DNA of 64,000 nt from Neckera pumila (lineage: Eukaryota; Streptophyta; Bryopsida; Hypnales; Neckeraceae): the NCBI GenBank assembly GCA_963969595.1, contig OZ018418.1, forward strand, positions 1,865,001 to 1,929,000, written 5' to 3'. A program made the position numbers and the translations under genes. Of this stretch, positions 37,501 through 47,660 are shown piece after piece. Below the pieces are notes generated by a model. It saw only the letters and a list, made by a program, of their open reading frames with translations. It was not told the origin of the DNA and searched no databases. The stretch's first letter is position 1. The number at the start of each line of letters is the position of its first letter.

Positions 37501-39050
37501 AAATAAACACGGTGCACCAATATGTGCAAAGCGCAAATATGTGCTAGACACGTTTTAGGTTATTTTTTAATAAACAACCAAGTTTAGTCCTTTTTTTGTA
37601 TTTTGAAATTCATAAAAAATTCCCATTGGAATTCTACAACATTTTCACTCTCGATTTGACCCCGAAAGGACCATGAATGCAAATATTTAACAATTAATTA
37701 ACACAACTACAACCCAAGCTCAAAAAACTGCAATTTTTTCATTCATCAATAATGTTTTGAGATTCTTATTATAATTCTTTAACACTTTTTCGATATGGAT
37801 TACAAAAATTTGCTTTGCAAATATTATGTAGTTCAAAAGATATTGGGAAAAACAATCTTGTAAAAAATAAAAAATATTCTATCTAGTATGAATTTGAGAA
37901 TTAATTTTATTTTTTGGTTGTCTATTTTATAGAAAAATATTGATTAATTCATGTATTTGCTCACCAAACCATAAGTATGGATGTGATCTTTGTGTACAAG
38001 TTTTGTTTCAGTCATTTTTCACCCCTAAAGGTTGGAGCTCATGATTAATTTTCATCAGAAATGCTCAAAATCTACCATTTTTAGTACAAGTACATTTTAA
38101 AGCAAAAACACTTTTGAAAAAAGGTAACCTTTGGATCTTTGAGTAAGCTTGTTTAAAAAGATGTAGAAAAGATTTAAATTTTCCACCTTTTAGATTGCAA
38201 GTTAGACATTTTCATATGAACTGACAGAAATCCGGTTTTTGGCCTTATGGAAAATGAGACAGCTGCACTTTCTAATGAAACATTTAAATGAAACAATGTT
38301 CATTGTGGTAGGTACTCCTTGGATTTATTCTTGAAAGCAAGTATAGGACGTATTCTTGAAAAAATTCAAATCATTTTCAATTATATAACGTTTAGGGTAA
38401 AAATAGATTGTAGGAAGAAATAGAAAATATTTAAAAGCATTCAATTGTCAATAATTTAATTATGGAAATGAACAATGTTAATCCATCCGAACGATTGTAA
38501 ATAATGATTAAAAAAAACCAATATACATCTTGTGCTTCTACTTTTTGCATCTAATACAAAAGCAATTTCAAATATTTATTTTCTTTAGAAGAGATTTAAA
38601 AGAAAAAAAAAAAGTTGCCTTCCAACCATAGAAAATGATATATCATCTAATAACTTTTTAACCATATATTAGTCAGAAGTTTTGAAAATTGTTGGCCTAT
38701 GAAGGTACTCCTTAGGCACATATTGTTTGAAATTTTCAAATGATAAAAATAATTTTGTTTGCAATAAGCTACTCGAATCTCCTATATTGCCAGAAAACAA
38801 CGTTTGGTCCTTTAGGGGTCAAAATAATATTGTAAGTAGCATTCTAAAATAGATCTTTACAATTTTGTAAATTTGGATACTTCCTTGGTCTTTTAGGGAT
38901 TAATTGCTATGGAATAATGTTCGTACATTAGTCTTCAAAAAAGGTAAACGAAGAGCTCAATGAGAACCAAAACAAAGGACATACAAACTACAATATTTCT
39001 CACAAAATAAACAAACAAACAAAGAAAACAAACAAACAAACAAACAAAGA
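34560..39050. other. AT-rich noncoding spacer of element B
   Basis: No gene is supported. Patches are homologous to the AT-rich spacer of element A (6650-14270), most clearly 38140-38400 against 7110-7350. The matching order of blocks in both elements shows that the spacer is an inherited part of the element. Confidence 0.65.
34733..35060 (+). repeat. TTTAGGG-type repeats in a ~165-bp tandem duplication
   Basis: Two units start near 34733 and 34898 (gtggggaatcaactt). Each holds runs of agggtttagggtttgaaggg and then attaggtgtggtattctaca. The telomere-type unit matches the block at 6800-6915 in element A. Confidence 0.8.
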
Positions 39051-40470
39051 AAAACACAATGCAGACTAGGAACCAAACCATAGGGTTGGGGGCTTACCAA
39101 ATCAGGACTGGCGGCTCGGCGCAGGCTTGGGAAGTCATCTCGCAGCTGGAGAAGCAGCATTCGTCATTCTTCTCCTTCATTTCTAGGAGCGCGGTGAAGA
39201 TTTTGTTGTTGTTGTCACTGTTGCTTCCCCGAGAAGCGCGTTTTCTTTGTCTCATTCCCACCTTCTCTTCTCTTCAATTGTTCTGTTCTTTTTGCGGAGG
39301 AGCAACGATATTCTTCTTCCTGATTTTTGGGTCGCGGTAGAGCATCAGTGTTCGTCGTTGTTGATTTTGTGGCCTCACAGGCCGGCAGTTTGTCGCGGGA
39401 GAGCAGTTTTCTGCGGTGGAGCATCAGTGTTCTTCTTCAAAGTCGTTTTTTATTTTGTGGCCTCACCACTTCCTATTCAGCTTGCTCCTACGTATACTAC
39501 TGTAAGCTTTTCCGCAACTTTGTCGTGTAATTTTAATTTGAAGCTCATTGTGAAGTTCAATGTTCAAAATTTTACAAGCTTGGCTTGAAACACTTGAACT
39601 TTCATTGAAGCTTGCTTTCAACTTGCATTGCTAAATTGTCTTTGTTCAAGAATTGGGTTTCTTGGGATTCTGCAAGGAGAAGAAATTTTAGTTGCGTGAA
39701 AGCTCGTTTTATGATTTTCCTGCATTGTGTCTCCTGCTATTGGTTTTGACCTAATGCTGTATAGTAATTGCAATCCGCAGTCCCTGTGATGATTGTTGTG
39801 CGTAATGTGATCCGTTGCTTCTAGTACCTCCATGTTTGTGTAAGTTGGCTTTCTGTTGCCTTGGAGACGATTGCTGGTTGTGTTAATTTTTTGGAGCTGT
39901 TTTGGTGTGCGGGATCGTTGTACCTTTAGACTGTTTTTTAAGTTTGTAGGGTTCAGGGTTTGGCTTCCCAGTAGGGGTGCACCTGTTGGATTTTGGATTT
40001 GGGGTTTAGGACGCAATGGAATCTCTTCAATTTGTGATACTAATTTGCTGTGATTCATGTTTTTAGTGCTAGCCTTTTTTGATTTTATTGCTAGGCTAGT
40101 TGCAATTCACATGATGCTATATTCAATGTCAATTTGCTGTGATTCATGTTTTTAATGCTAGCCTTTTCTGATTTTCTAGCTAGGCTAGTTTCCATTCACA
40201 TGATGCTACATTCAGTGTATTTAACTTGTAGGAAGCATTCACAGTCACCAATGTCTGTTTGTTGTGTAGATTTTCACAATTTGGATTCGGAAGCTTCAGC
40301 CACAGTGCACCTACTTGTCATACCAGGTTAGTAATTCTATTGAAATTGCATTGCTTTTCCGCCCCAAAATTCTGGAATTCACAACATGTGTGAAAGTTCA
40401 CACTCTCTGTCCACGTGCTGAAGGTCGACATTAGGGTTTAGGGTAGAATTGTTTAGCAATGTGCTCGCCC
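39051..40470 (+). other. Leader-like region of element B, no recognised gene
   Basis: GC content rises after the AT-rich spacer. Phrases repeat internally (tttgtggcctcac near 39367 and 39458; gagcatcagtgttc near 39339 and 39420; tgtgattcatgtttttag near 40048 and 40138). Overlapping short frames on both strands are not convincing. By position it matches 14280-15950 in element A, a possible promoter and leader of the gene set. Confidence 0.4.
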
Positions 40471-40478
40471 AGCCCTCA

Positions 40479-40950
40479 GGTTTATCCTCGGGTCAAAGAT
40501 AACCCAAAGGTTATGTCCCTTGCATATCGGCAATATGCCCGCCCGGCAGAGCCATTTATCCTCGGACCAAAGATAAATGGATCTGCTGGACGGGCATATT
40601 GCCGATATGCAAGGGACATAACCTCTGGGTTATCTTTGACCCGAGGATAAACCTCAAGTTCTGTCTCCTTGCATGGTGGCAATGTGCTCGCCCAACAGCT
40701 CCATTTATCTTTGAGCCGAGGACAAATGAAGCTACTGGGTGAGCCCATTGCCACCACGTAAGGAGACAGAACTTGAGGTTTATCCTCAGGTCGAAGATAA
40801 CCCAGAGGTTATGTCCCTTGCATTTCCACCATGCACTCACCCAACAGCTCCATTTATCTTTGACCCGAGGATAAATGGAGCTGTTGGGCGAGCGCATGGT
40901 GGAAATGCAAGGGACATAACCTCTGGGTTATCTTCGACCCGAGGATAAAC
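40479..40950. repeat. Three successive large hairpins built from type-B palindromes
   Basis: The first has arms of about 87 bp (40479-40565 and 40567-40653) centred on a TATCCTCGGACCAAAGATA palindrome. The second has arms of about 60 bp and is centred near 40715. The third has arms of about 86 bp (about 40778-40950). The outer edges of the arms are themselves half palindromes (TTATCCTCGGGTCAAAGATA-like), so small palindromes are nested in large ones. Short frames on both strands here are translations of the repeat, not genes. Confidence 0.9.
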
Positions 40951-41149
40951 CTCAAGTTCTGTCTCCTTGCGTGGAGCAACAGTCCAAATACAAGAGATCA
41001 AATAAATGATCAGAAAAAAACATTAAACAACACTCAAGCAAATCCCAATAAAAAAGAACCCAGCAACCAGAATAACATGAATCGCAACCGCCACGGCTGA
41101 GGCATCAAGAATCCTAAACAACTAAAACCATATAAATCTAAGAATCCAA

Positions 41150-41285
41150 ACCATCTTCGATGCGAAGATAACTTAGATGACCCCAACAACAACCGCGTCA
41201 GTCAAAACAATTGTCATACACATACACTCTTAACCAACTTAGAATGTAGATCCCCTATCCATTATCCTCGAGTCGAAGATAGACA
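41150..41285. repeat. Two type-B palindromes just upstream of the gene set
   Basis: ATCTTCGATGCGAAGAT lies near 41154 and TATCCTCGAGTCGAAGATA near 41263, within 190 bp of the proposed ATG at 41338. No TATA box is seen. Confidence 0.8.
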
Positions 41286-41337
41286 TCAATGTACAAAGAC
41301 TAATGATCCACATGACCCGCTGCAGGAAAGAAGCATA

Positions 41338-42795
41338 ATGGCAGACGGTTCAGACTACAACTACTCGTCAACACTTCCATTCCTGGAGCAGTTAAGCAAA
41401 TGGATCAAGGACGAACCGTTCATCGTCCACTACAAAGAAATCTACGGAAAGCTATGGCAATTCAAGCCGGTGGTGGAAGCCTGGACGTTTGGTGTGAATC
41501 CATCCAAGGAGTACATATACCTGCGGCACCGCGTGAAGGGAACCGAGCAGTTCTTGAACTGGAACCTCAATGAGAAGGTCACCCTAATCGAAAACCACCA
41601 AACAAAGTATACTGTTCTCACACTGCACGCGCTCCACGATAACGGTGAAGAAATTAAACACAGTCACTCGATTGTCATGCACGAGGAGGACGAGTGTGGT
41701 CAGTTTGACATGGAAGCCCTTCTACTCGAACTCAACGCCATCAGTAAGGAAGACATAGCGCAAGACATACGCATGGCGTTTGGTCCGTGGGGGAAACATG
41801 ACGCCGTCATAACGTCTCGGACCCTGAACTTAATTTTCTGAGAGCCTCTGAAGCAAGCGCAACGATGGTCCCGTATTCGGCCGGGAATGATTGAATCCTT
41901 ATCAGGGTCAGGCGCGTGTGGAAGGTCGGGGAGCTAGCGCGGCGGTCGAAAAGGAACCTGTGGTGGCAGCCAAGGAGGAAGTAGAGGGACCAGTCAAGGC
42001 GCAAGCAGAGGCAGTGGGAGAGGAAGCGTGAGATCTGAACCTCAGAAGAGGAAGTCTGCGGAACCTGAAGCAGGGGAAACAAGTGGCAAGCGTCAGAAGA
42101 AAGCAGCAGAACAGCAACCCACAGCTGCAGGGAGTTACGGATCTGCTCTCACCAACATTGCACCCACACCAAAGGGAGAGCTTGTAAAAATCCCTGACTA
42201 CGAAATCGCGGTGAAGTATCAGAAGAACTTCAAGGAGAAACACGCCAAATGCTTCCTGTTCGACGAGCAAGTATTCCAACTCAATATCAAACAGTGCTTC
42301 CTGCCCCGTCCGAAGTACGTCATCAGGAAGCTGGAGGCAACGGTGGTGGATGACAAGCGGAAAGAGCTGATAGCCATGCCCGACATGAGGGAGCGGCAGA
42401 CGATATGCTTGACACCCATGGACGAAACCAGAAAACTCTTGAAGGAGCGACCTAAAGACTGGAATGCCATCAAAGCTGGGAACTTCTTCATCATCAATGG
42501 CCAACACAGCATCACTGCCGCCAAAATGCTGCAAGATGGAGGCGTAGTACAGTCAAGAAAGGTCGAGTTGCAGACGTGGAGTGCGAGAATCGTCTGGAGC
42601 AGAGATCCAGCCCAGCTGACCGAGATATCGCGGTGGCACAACGTAGCAAACCACATCGTCCACAACCAGCCGACATGGGGAAACCAGATCTCAACGTGCA
42701 GAGAAATCTGGATATCATACAGGAGGCCAACATATGTTAAGGGCGAGGCTGCGATCCGTAATAACAGGGCTGAATTTGCCGAAGATGTGTACAAG
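41338..42795 (+). pseudogene. Element B gene, exon 1: N-terminal region and ParB/Srx-like domain
   Basis: The ATG at 41338 opens 167 codons (MADGSDYNYSS...), stopping at 41839. The homologous protein continues in two other frames. An acidic Ala/Glu/Val stretch runs at about 41891-42027, and then the frame from 42028 (QKRKSAEPEAG...) runs to a donor at 42796. At least one frameshift or a missed small intron is therefore present. A ParB-like domain covers about 42180-42700 with FFIINGQHS (NGQHS at 42496-42510), as in element A (18528) and in the gene at 58203. Downstream EISRWHNVANHIV recalls the region following this motif in ParB/Srx-fold proteins. DNA binding to the nearby palindromes is a hypothesis. 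Confidence 0.75.
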
Positions 42796-43010
42796 GTGAG
42801 ACTGTGACCACATGATCATCATCGGATCGAGGATAATTTGTTTACATCTCATTTGCTTGTAGTTATTGCCTAGAATGCTGTGTCTTCAATGCTAGGATCG
42901 ATTACCCTGATGATGAACCCCACCTCATTATCATTGGCTCGAAAATAAACGTAACATTCCATCAATATGCCCTTTCTAACGATGTTGAGTACAATTGCCG
43001 GTGGATGCAG
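42796..43010 (+). other. Element B intron 1 with type-B palindromes
   Basis: The donor AAG|GTGAGA is at 42796 and the acceptor GATGCAG is at 43010. A palindrome-like ATCATCGGATCGAGGATAAT lies near 42819, and a degenerate one, TTATCATTGGCTCGAAAATAA, near 42928. Confidence 0.7.
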
Positions 43011-44339
43011 AAATTCATCGATGCTGTCATAATTTGCTTCCAGAGCATCAACCCAGAAAAGGACGGCAATCAGGTGAAGAAATCCTCGGACGTCAACAAC
43101 GAAGTCCAAATAATAACCTTGGCGGACGGCGTGTACCGCATGTGGGACGAATTCATCACGAGTCATATGGCCGGAGAGCTCCTCGATCCTGTCACGATGG
43201 AACCGCATAAGAAGTCCGATACATTCAAGCCGAGGAGCTTCACTCTGAAGCGGGAGTTCTTCAAGCACCTGGGGCATTTCACAGATAAAGACCTCAAGGA
43301 ATATGTCGTTCATTTACTTGGGCGCACACCCGGGCGAGAGTTGTCGTGGCCGAAACTTACCGTCCACAAGGTTCCTCACTTGAAGGTGGACTGTTCAAGT
43401 GGGCAAGACTAGGTGGAGCGCAGGAAGCGCAAGAAGGTCATCCTAGATGAGCTCATGGTCAGCGACAAGAACTTAAAGTGCAAGGACAAGCACGACGACG
43501 TCATCGACAATGTTTGGAGGGCTTGGAAGCGCAAGAACCTCTTCACCTTCGCGTCGTGGGATTTCCTTTTCAATGCCCCACCAAACGGCTTCTTCACAAG
43601 ACGGCTCACAAATCAGGGGAAGCTGAAGAGGGCAAAAGACTACAAAGAGAAGCCGTTTCCTACAGTCTTCCCCATGTTCAAGCGCTTCGTGAAGCTCAAG
43701 AAGCGCGTGGAGAAGCCGGCCGGACAGGTCTTCATTCGGGAACACGTATTCTACCCTCAGGGATTCTGCACGAGCTCGACTTGGGCAATCCGCAGAGGAG
43801 CGCTTCCCCTTGCGGTAATAGACTTCCACCAGGTCCCGAGGCCTGCTCTCGGATCTGGGGACCCCGCACCGGTTCCAACTCTCCTCAACTTCCTGCATGA
43901 TCACCTCAGGCCGAGCATGGGCACTCCGGACGTGTGGATGTGGGTACTTGGGAATGACTTCGATGAAGAGGCGGCCATTTCCTTCGCAAGGGAGAAAATG
44001 AAGTCCTTCGCCATGAAACGTTCGACGTACGTTCCATGCAAGGCCGAGCGTCTGGACGGCCTGAGCAATCGTCAGATAGTGCCTCCCTTTACCCTCCTCT
44101 TCCTCTTCAAGAGGAGAGACGACGGTGCGCCTAAAGGTGTGGACAGCATGAGGAGGGAATACGCAATGTCGGACAATTCGTACTACCGGGATTTTGCAAA
44201 GCACATGGAGGCCAAGCTGAGGATGCACAAGAGCGAACTCAGGATGGAGTTCTACATAGACATACTCCAGAGTTTCGTAGTGCGAGGGGAGAACGTCTTG
44301 GGCATTTACACAGGGTCCAAGTTCATGATCGCAGCAAAG
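43011..44339 (+). pseudogene. Element B gene, exon 2: degenerate DNA-methyltransferase-like domain (5' part)
   Basis: The frame is open from the acceptor to TAG at 43410-43412, in a QD*VER context where element A reads KDWLER. A single TGG to TAG change thus breaks it. It then runs open to the donor at 44340. LPLAVIDFHQVP (DFHQ at 43821-43832) sits where a DPPY-type motif IV is expected. The end reads HKSELRMEFYIDILQSF, then ENVLGIYTGSK (44292-44321) and MIAAK. That is the layout of beta-class N4/N6 DNA methyltransferases, where VLDPFAGSGTT comes last. Key residues of both motifs are altered, so catalysis is doubtful. Element A shows the same layout. Confidence 0.7.
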
Positions 44340-44625
44340 GTAGAACTCTTTGAGAGATCGCCCACCTTATCTTCGAGTCGAAGATAAACAATGCAGTGAA
44401 GTCATCTACAGATTATACGCAGTGGTTCCCTTGTTTATCCTCGACTCAAAGATAAACTACTTGACTGAAATTAGTGGGATTGTATAGAATACATTGCGTT
44501 ACGTCATTAGAGATAGTGGGCCGACTGTCGCTGGTCCCTTATCTTCGTGTCGATGATAATGTCTTCTTTAACTTGGTGTTCGTCAAATGAGCAGAATTTT
44601 CTAACTCTTTACATTTGCGTGGCAG
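44340..44625 (+). other. Element B intron 2 with three type-B palindromes
   Basis: A phase-0 intron with the donor at 44340 and the acceptor GGCAG at 44625. Removal joins MIAAK to LYGLTCYAIQG, as expected after a GxG motif in a methyltransferase. Palindromes lie near 44370 (TATCTTCGAGTCGAAGATA), 44435 (TATCCTCGACTCAAAGATA) and 44540 (TATCTTCGTGTCGATGATA). The intron in element A at the same codon (52488-52645) carries type-A palindromes. Confidence 0.85.
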
Positions 44626-46053
44626 TTGTATGGCCTCACTTGCTACGCAATCCAAGGGAGACAGGAAATAGAATCCTACCGCAAGGTGGTTGCGTATCAT
44701 GGCGAGAGGACGGACATAAACGACTTTCTTCACGACAACTCGCCGTACCTCGCAAATTATGTGCGGCCACAACTTCTTGGGACCCCTGAAATGAATTCTG
44801 ACTCCACGCCTTCAAGAGAAGGCACAGAGCGTGAGGAAGTACATGAAGAAGCGAGGGAAGAGGCCGTTCGGGAAGACGTTGGACAGCAAGGAACTAACGA
44901 ACTTGGTATTAACGAGTTCGGAACAAACGATGATATTCTCGGGGTCGGGGAAATGGAAGTCAGGGCGGAGAGCTTCCAAGTGCAAAACCGGGAGCCGGAG
45001 GACGTAACCGTGGAACTTCACGAGCCTGATGCGGAGGCAAGGAAGAAGGATAAGGGGAAAGAGCCAGAATATGAAGTCATCGATTTAGAGGACGACAACA
45101 TGGATACCTACTCTGATATGGAGACTTTCGACTATGGTGGGCCGGAAGTGGATCAGGCTGGACCATCCGGGGGGGACAACTGTGCGGAGGCTTCGGGGGA
45201 GAAGATTGGGACCGAGACGAACCCCGAGAAGTCGGCCACTGAGACTGAAGCTGGCGGAAGTGTCTCCTTGGCGCTGGGGCCCGTGAAGAAGGAGAACAGG
45301 GAGTTCTGGGCACAGCGGGACTTGAATAAAATTAAGAAGGCGGAGGAGGAGAGGATTGAGAGAGGACGGGTGAAGAAGGTGGAGGAGGACAATAAAAGGC
45401 TGGAGAGAGAATGTATGGAGCAGTAAGAAGAGAACAGGAGGCTCGCAAGAGAACGGGAGGAGCAGGCAAAAGAAATTGAAGAGCTCAGGCATAAGCTCGC
45501 AGCCCAATCGCAGGGCCAGTCATTGTCTCAGCAGGGAGGCAGTGATGTCCATGTTGTGGGCGAGTCCTCCCAGGCCTCCGTCGAGCAAGCCAGGAAGAAC
45601 ACCTCCGAGGATTGTCTTCAACACGAAGATAATCCTGTTCCTCTTCCTCTTCCTGCCCAATGTGCGAATGAGCCCCAAGTCCTCCAGACGCAAGATGCAG
45701 AAACTAGCAATCCTTTAGAAGCGATTGTAACATCCGTCCTGCCCCTAGTGATTGAGCCTGCTACTGCGCTTGAGATGCCGCACCCCGAAACGGCTCCAGA
45801 AGGATCCCCTGTTGTTGAAGTTTATCCTCGAGGCGAGGATATCTCAAGGCAGTCTCATACCTTGGAGTTCCAGCAACCATTGATCCCAGAGACGCAAGAG
45901 GAAAATGTCCCTGTCGAACCCAATGCCCCTTCTGAGACGCCGGCACTTCCACGAGGAGCATGGGAAATGGAGAACCCTAGCGACGACGACGACGACGAGA
46001 CTCTCGATTACGGGGTGTATCTTAATGAGGGCAAGGACATGGAGACGGATCAG
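44626..46053 (+). pseudogene. Element B gene, exon 3: MTase-like C-terminus and acidic coiled-coil tail
   Basis: It starts with LYGLTCYAIQGRQEIESY, the segment that follows the nucleotide-binding loop in methyltransferases. A long acidic tail follows with VIDLEDD (about 45078-45098, a SUMO-interaction-like motif). Next is a Glu/Arg-rich coiled coil (about 45290-45510), broken by TAA at 45424-45426, probably from CAA. Then comes a Pro/Glu-rich part ending in an Asp run near 45985. The donor CAG|GTACAG is at 46054. Two palindrome relics lie inside coding (near 45612 and 45819), so the palindromes can be tolerated in the protein. The role of the tail is unknown. Confidence 0.65.
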
Positions 46054-46618
46054 GTACAGCCTTCTCCATCTTCAGACCCTTACAATTATTCATGAGTATG
46101 TGAATTGCCTTGTGATGGATGTTTTGTGGGCATTCCATCTAATTGTCATTCACAAAGTCGTAGGCACTTATGTCCGTTCATTCTGCCTTTCAGGGGAGAG
46201 TGAACAGTCAGTGATTGTGGGCATCTACGGACTGCCCACTTGTGACATCTTGTAGTAGCATAGTGTACAGATAGGAACGGAGGGTAGTTGGCACTTGTGC
46301 GAAATCCGCTAGTGATCAGCGAACGCTAAAAACGCTTGTATCATATATTATTTTGAAATAAATATGAATGACACATTTTCAACTAAATCGTGTCTAATGA
46401 ATTGACTTTGTCCATGCTTGTGACCAGCCCAAAAGAATGAAAAGTGTGCTCCGTCCGAAAGCTCTCAAACAATCTCTTAACGGAGGGGTTCTGCAATCGC
46501 TTAGTGGAAATCTTTGCTTGTCGCCGTTTTATGGCTCTCATGATTCTGCGTTTCAACAGGTAACCTCATCTCTCTTGTGTTATGCATGCATCAGGTAGAA
46601 TAAGGGGGGCGCGCAGAG
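46054..46618 (+). other. Probable intron between the acidic tail and the HAD exon
   Basis: The donor at 46054 is clear. Several AG acceptors lie just before the HAD-like frame (46604, 46616, 46618). Only the one at 46618 keeps phase 0. No gene is seen inside. A small frame at 45905-46255 is a shadow. Confidence 0.45.
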
Positions 46619-47467
46619 AGAGTGCCGCGAAGAGTGTCCTCAGTAGTGGTTAAGCCGCCACAGAAGTGGTTGAACATTGTGTTCGACCTGAACGGCGTAC
46701 TATGCGAGTGCATAAATAAGTCGCAGTATACGGGCAAAATAAAATATGAAGTCCACGATAATCAGTTTAGCGACAGGCACCCCACCATGGTGGGCACCAA
46801 GGCCGTCTTCGTTCGTCCGGGCTTGAGGGAATTCCTAGATGAGGTCTCCAGCATCGCTAGTCGCGTCGTAGTTTGGAGATCCATGTTGAAGAAGAGCGTG
46901 GAGCCCATCGCGGGATTTTCGTTCCAAAACTGTTCTAAATCTCCCTTCGACATCCTAGGACAGGACAAGTGCATGATGGTAGAGACCTCGAAAAAGAAGT
47001 TCCTTAACCATGCTGGGAGTCCCTTCAAGCCGTTGTTCCTCAAAGTGCTTGATGATCACTTGTTTGTAGATCCCGGTGATCCAACGGCTTTTAATAAAGA
47101 GAACACCATTCTAATTGACGACTCCCCCTTCAAGAGTGTCCTTAATGAGAATGGAAACGCCATATTTCTAGAGAGATGGAATCATCACGTGCGGAAAGAC
47201 CAAGCACTGATGGGAGTGCTCATGCCATGGCTGACGCAACTCCACGAGGACTGTCCAATGGGGCGCTTGCGGGAGTATGTAGACTTGCACCGGATTGGGG
47301 AGAGCCCCATGAAGGAAACCTCGTACAGAGTTGACCTTCTCTTGAGTGGGTTGAAGGAATCCGCCGCGTATTTAGGATCGCGTTATGTCCTACCGGGGAT
47401 GAATTTAGTGATAGAGCCCGAGGCCGAGAAGAATGTCGAGGAAAGGACCTTCGCCATGTCAACCTAG
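46619..47467 (+). CDS. Element B FCP1/NIF-like HAD domain
   Basis: An intact frame of about 280 codons with no ATG at its head, so it is more likely an internal exon than a separate gene. The order is IVFDLNGVLC (DLNGV at 46684-46698), VRPGLREFLDEV, VVVWRSMLKKSV, then ILIDDSPFKSVLN (DDSP at 47117-47128). This is the motif series of FCP1/NIF/TIM50-type HAD proteins, which dephosphorylate proteins such as the RNA polymerase II tail. The second Asp of the catalytic DxD is Asn here and in element A, so activity is uncertain. It follows the ParB-MTase exons in both elements, which points to a fused or co-spliced product. Confidence 0.75.
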   Translation, partial: RVPRRVSSVVVKPPQKWLNIVFDLNGVLCECINKSQYTGKIKYEVHDNQFSDRHPTMVGTKAVFVRPGLREFLDEVSSIASRVVVWRSMLKKSVEPIAGFSFQNCSKSPFDILGQDKCMMVETSKKKFLNHAGSPFKPLFLKVLDDHLFVDPGDPTAFNKENTILIDDSPFKSVLNENGNAIFLERWNHHVRKDQALMGVLMPWLTQLHEDCPMGRLREYVDLHRIGESPMKETSYRVDLLLSGLKESAAYLGSRYVLPGMNLVIEPEAEKNVEERTFAMST

Positions 47468-47636
47468 ACTCTAGTAGGCACTGTACATTGTGTGAATTGG
47501 TATTTTTTGTAATATTTCATTCTTATGTATAATTAAAGTTTTCATATTTCATTTCATTATGTAGTCCTACTGTCTGTGGTGTTTTATTTCGTCTTCTTGC
47601 ACTGCTGTTATTTGTCTTGTGTTGCGATCATGTCTT

Positions 47637-47660
47637 CCATTATCTTTGGGTCGAAGATAA
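47637..47660. repeat. Type-B palindrome between HAD exon and last ORF
   Basis: TATCTTTGGGTCGAAGATA lies directly before the ATG-containing segment at 47661. In element A two type-A palindromes lie between the corresponding ORF parts (55657 and 55731). Confidence 0.75.

Noticed and set aside
40482..40948. Several 60-110-codon frames on both strands
   Set aside because: They are readings through the nested palindromes, and the same peptide appears on both strands because of the symmetry.
43473..44228. 251-codon minus-strand frame across the MTase-like exon
   Set aside because: It lies fully antisense to the exon that matches element A, so it is a shadow of that exon.
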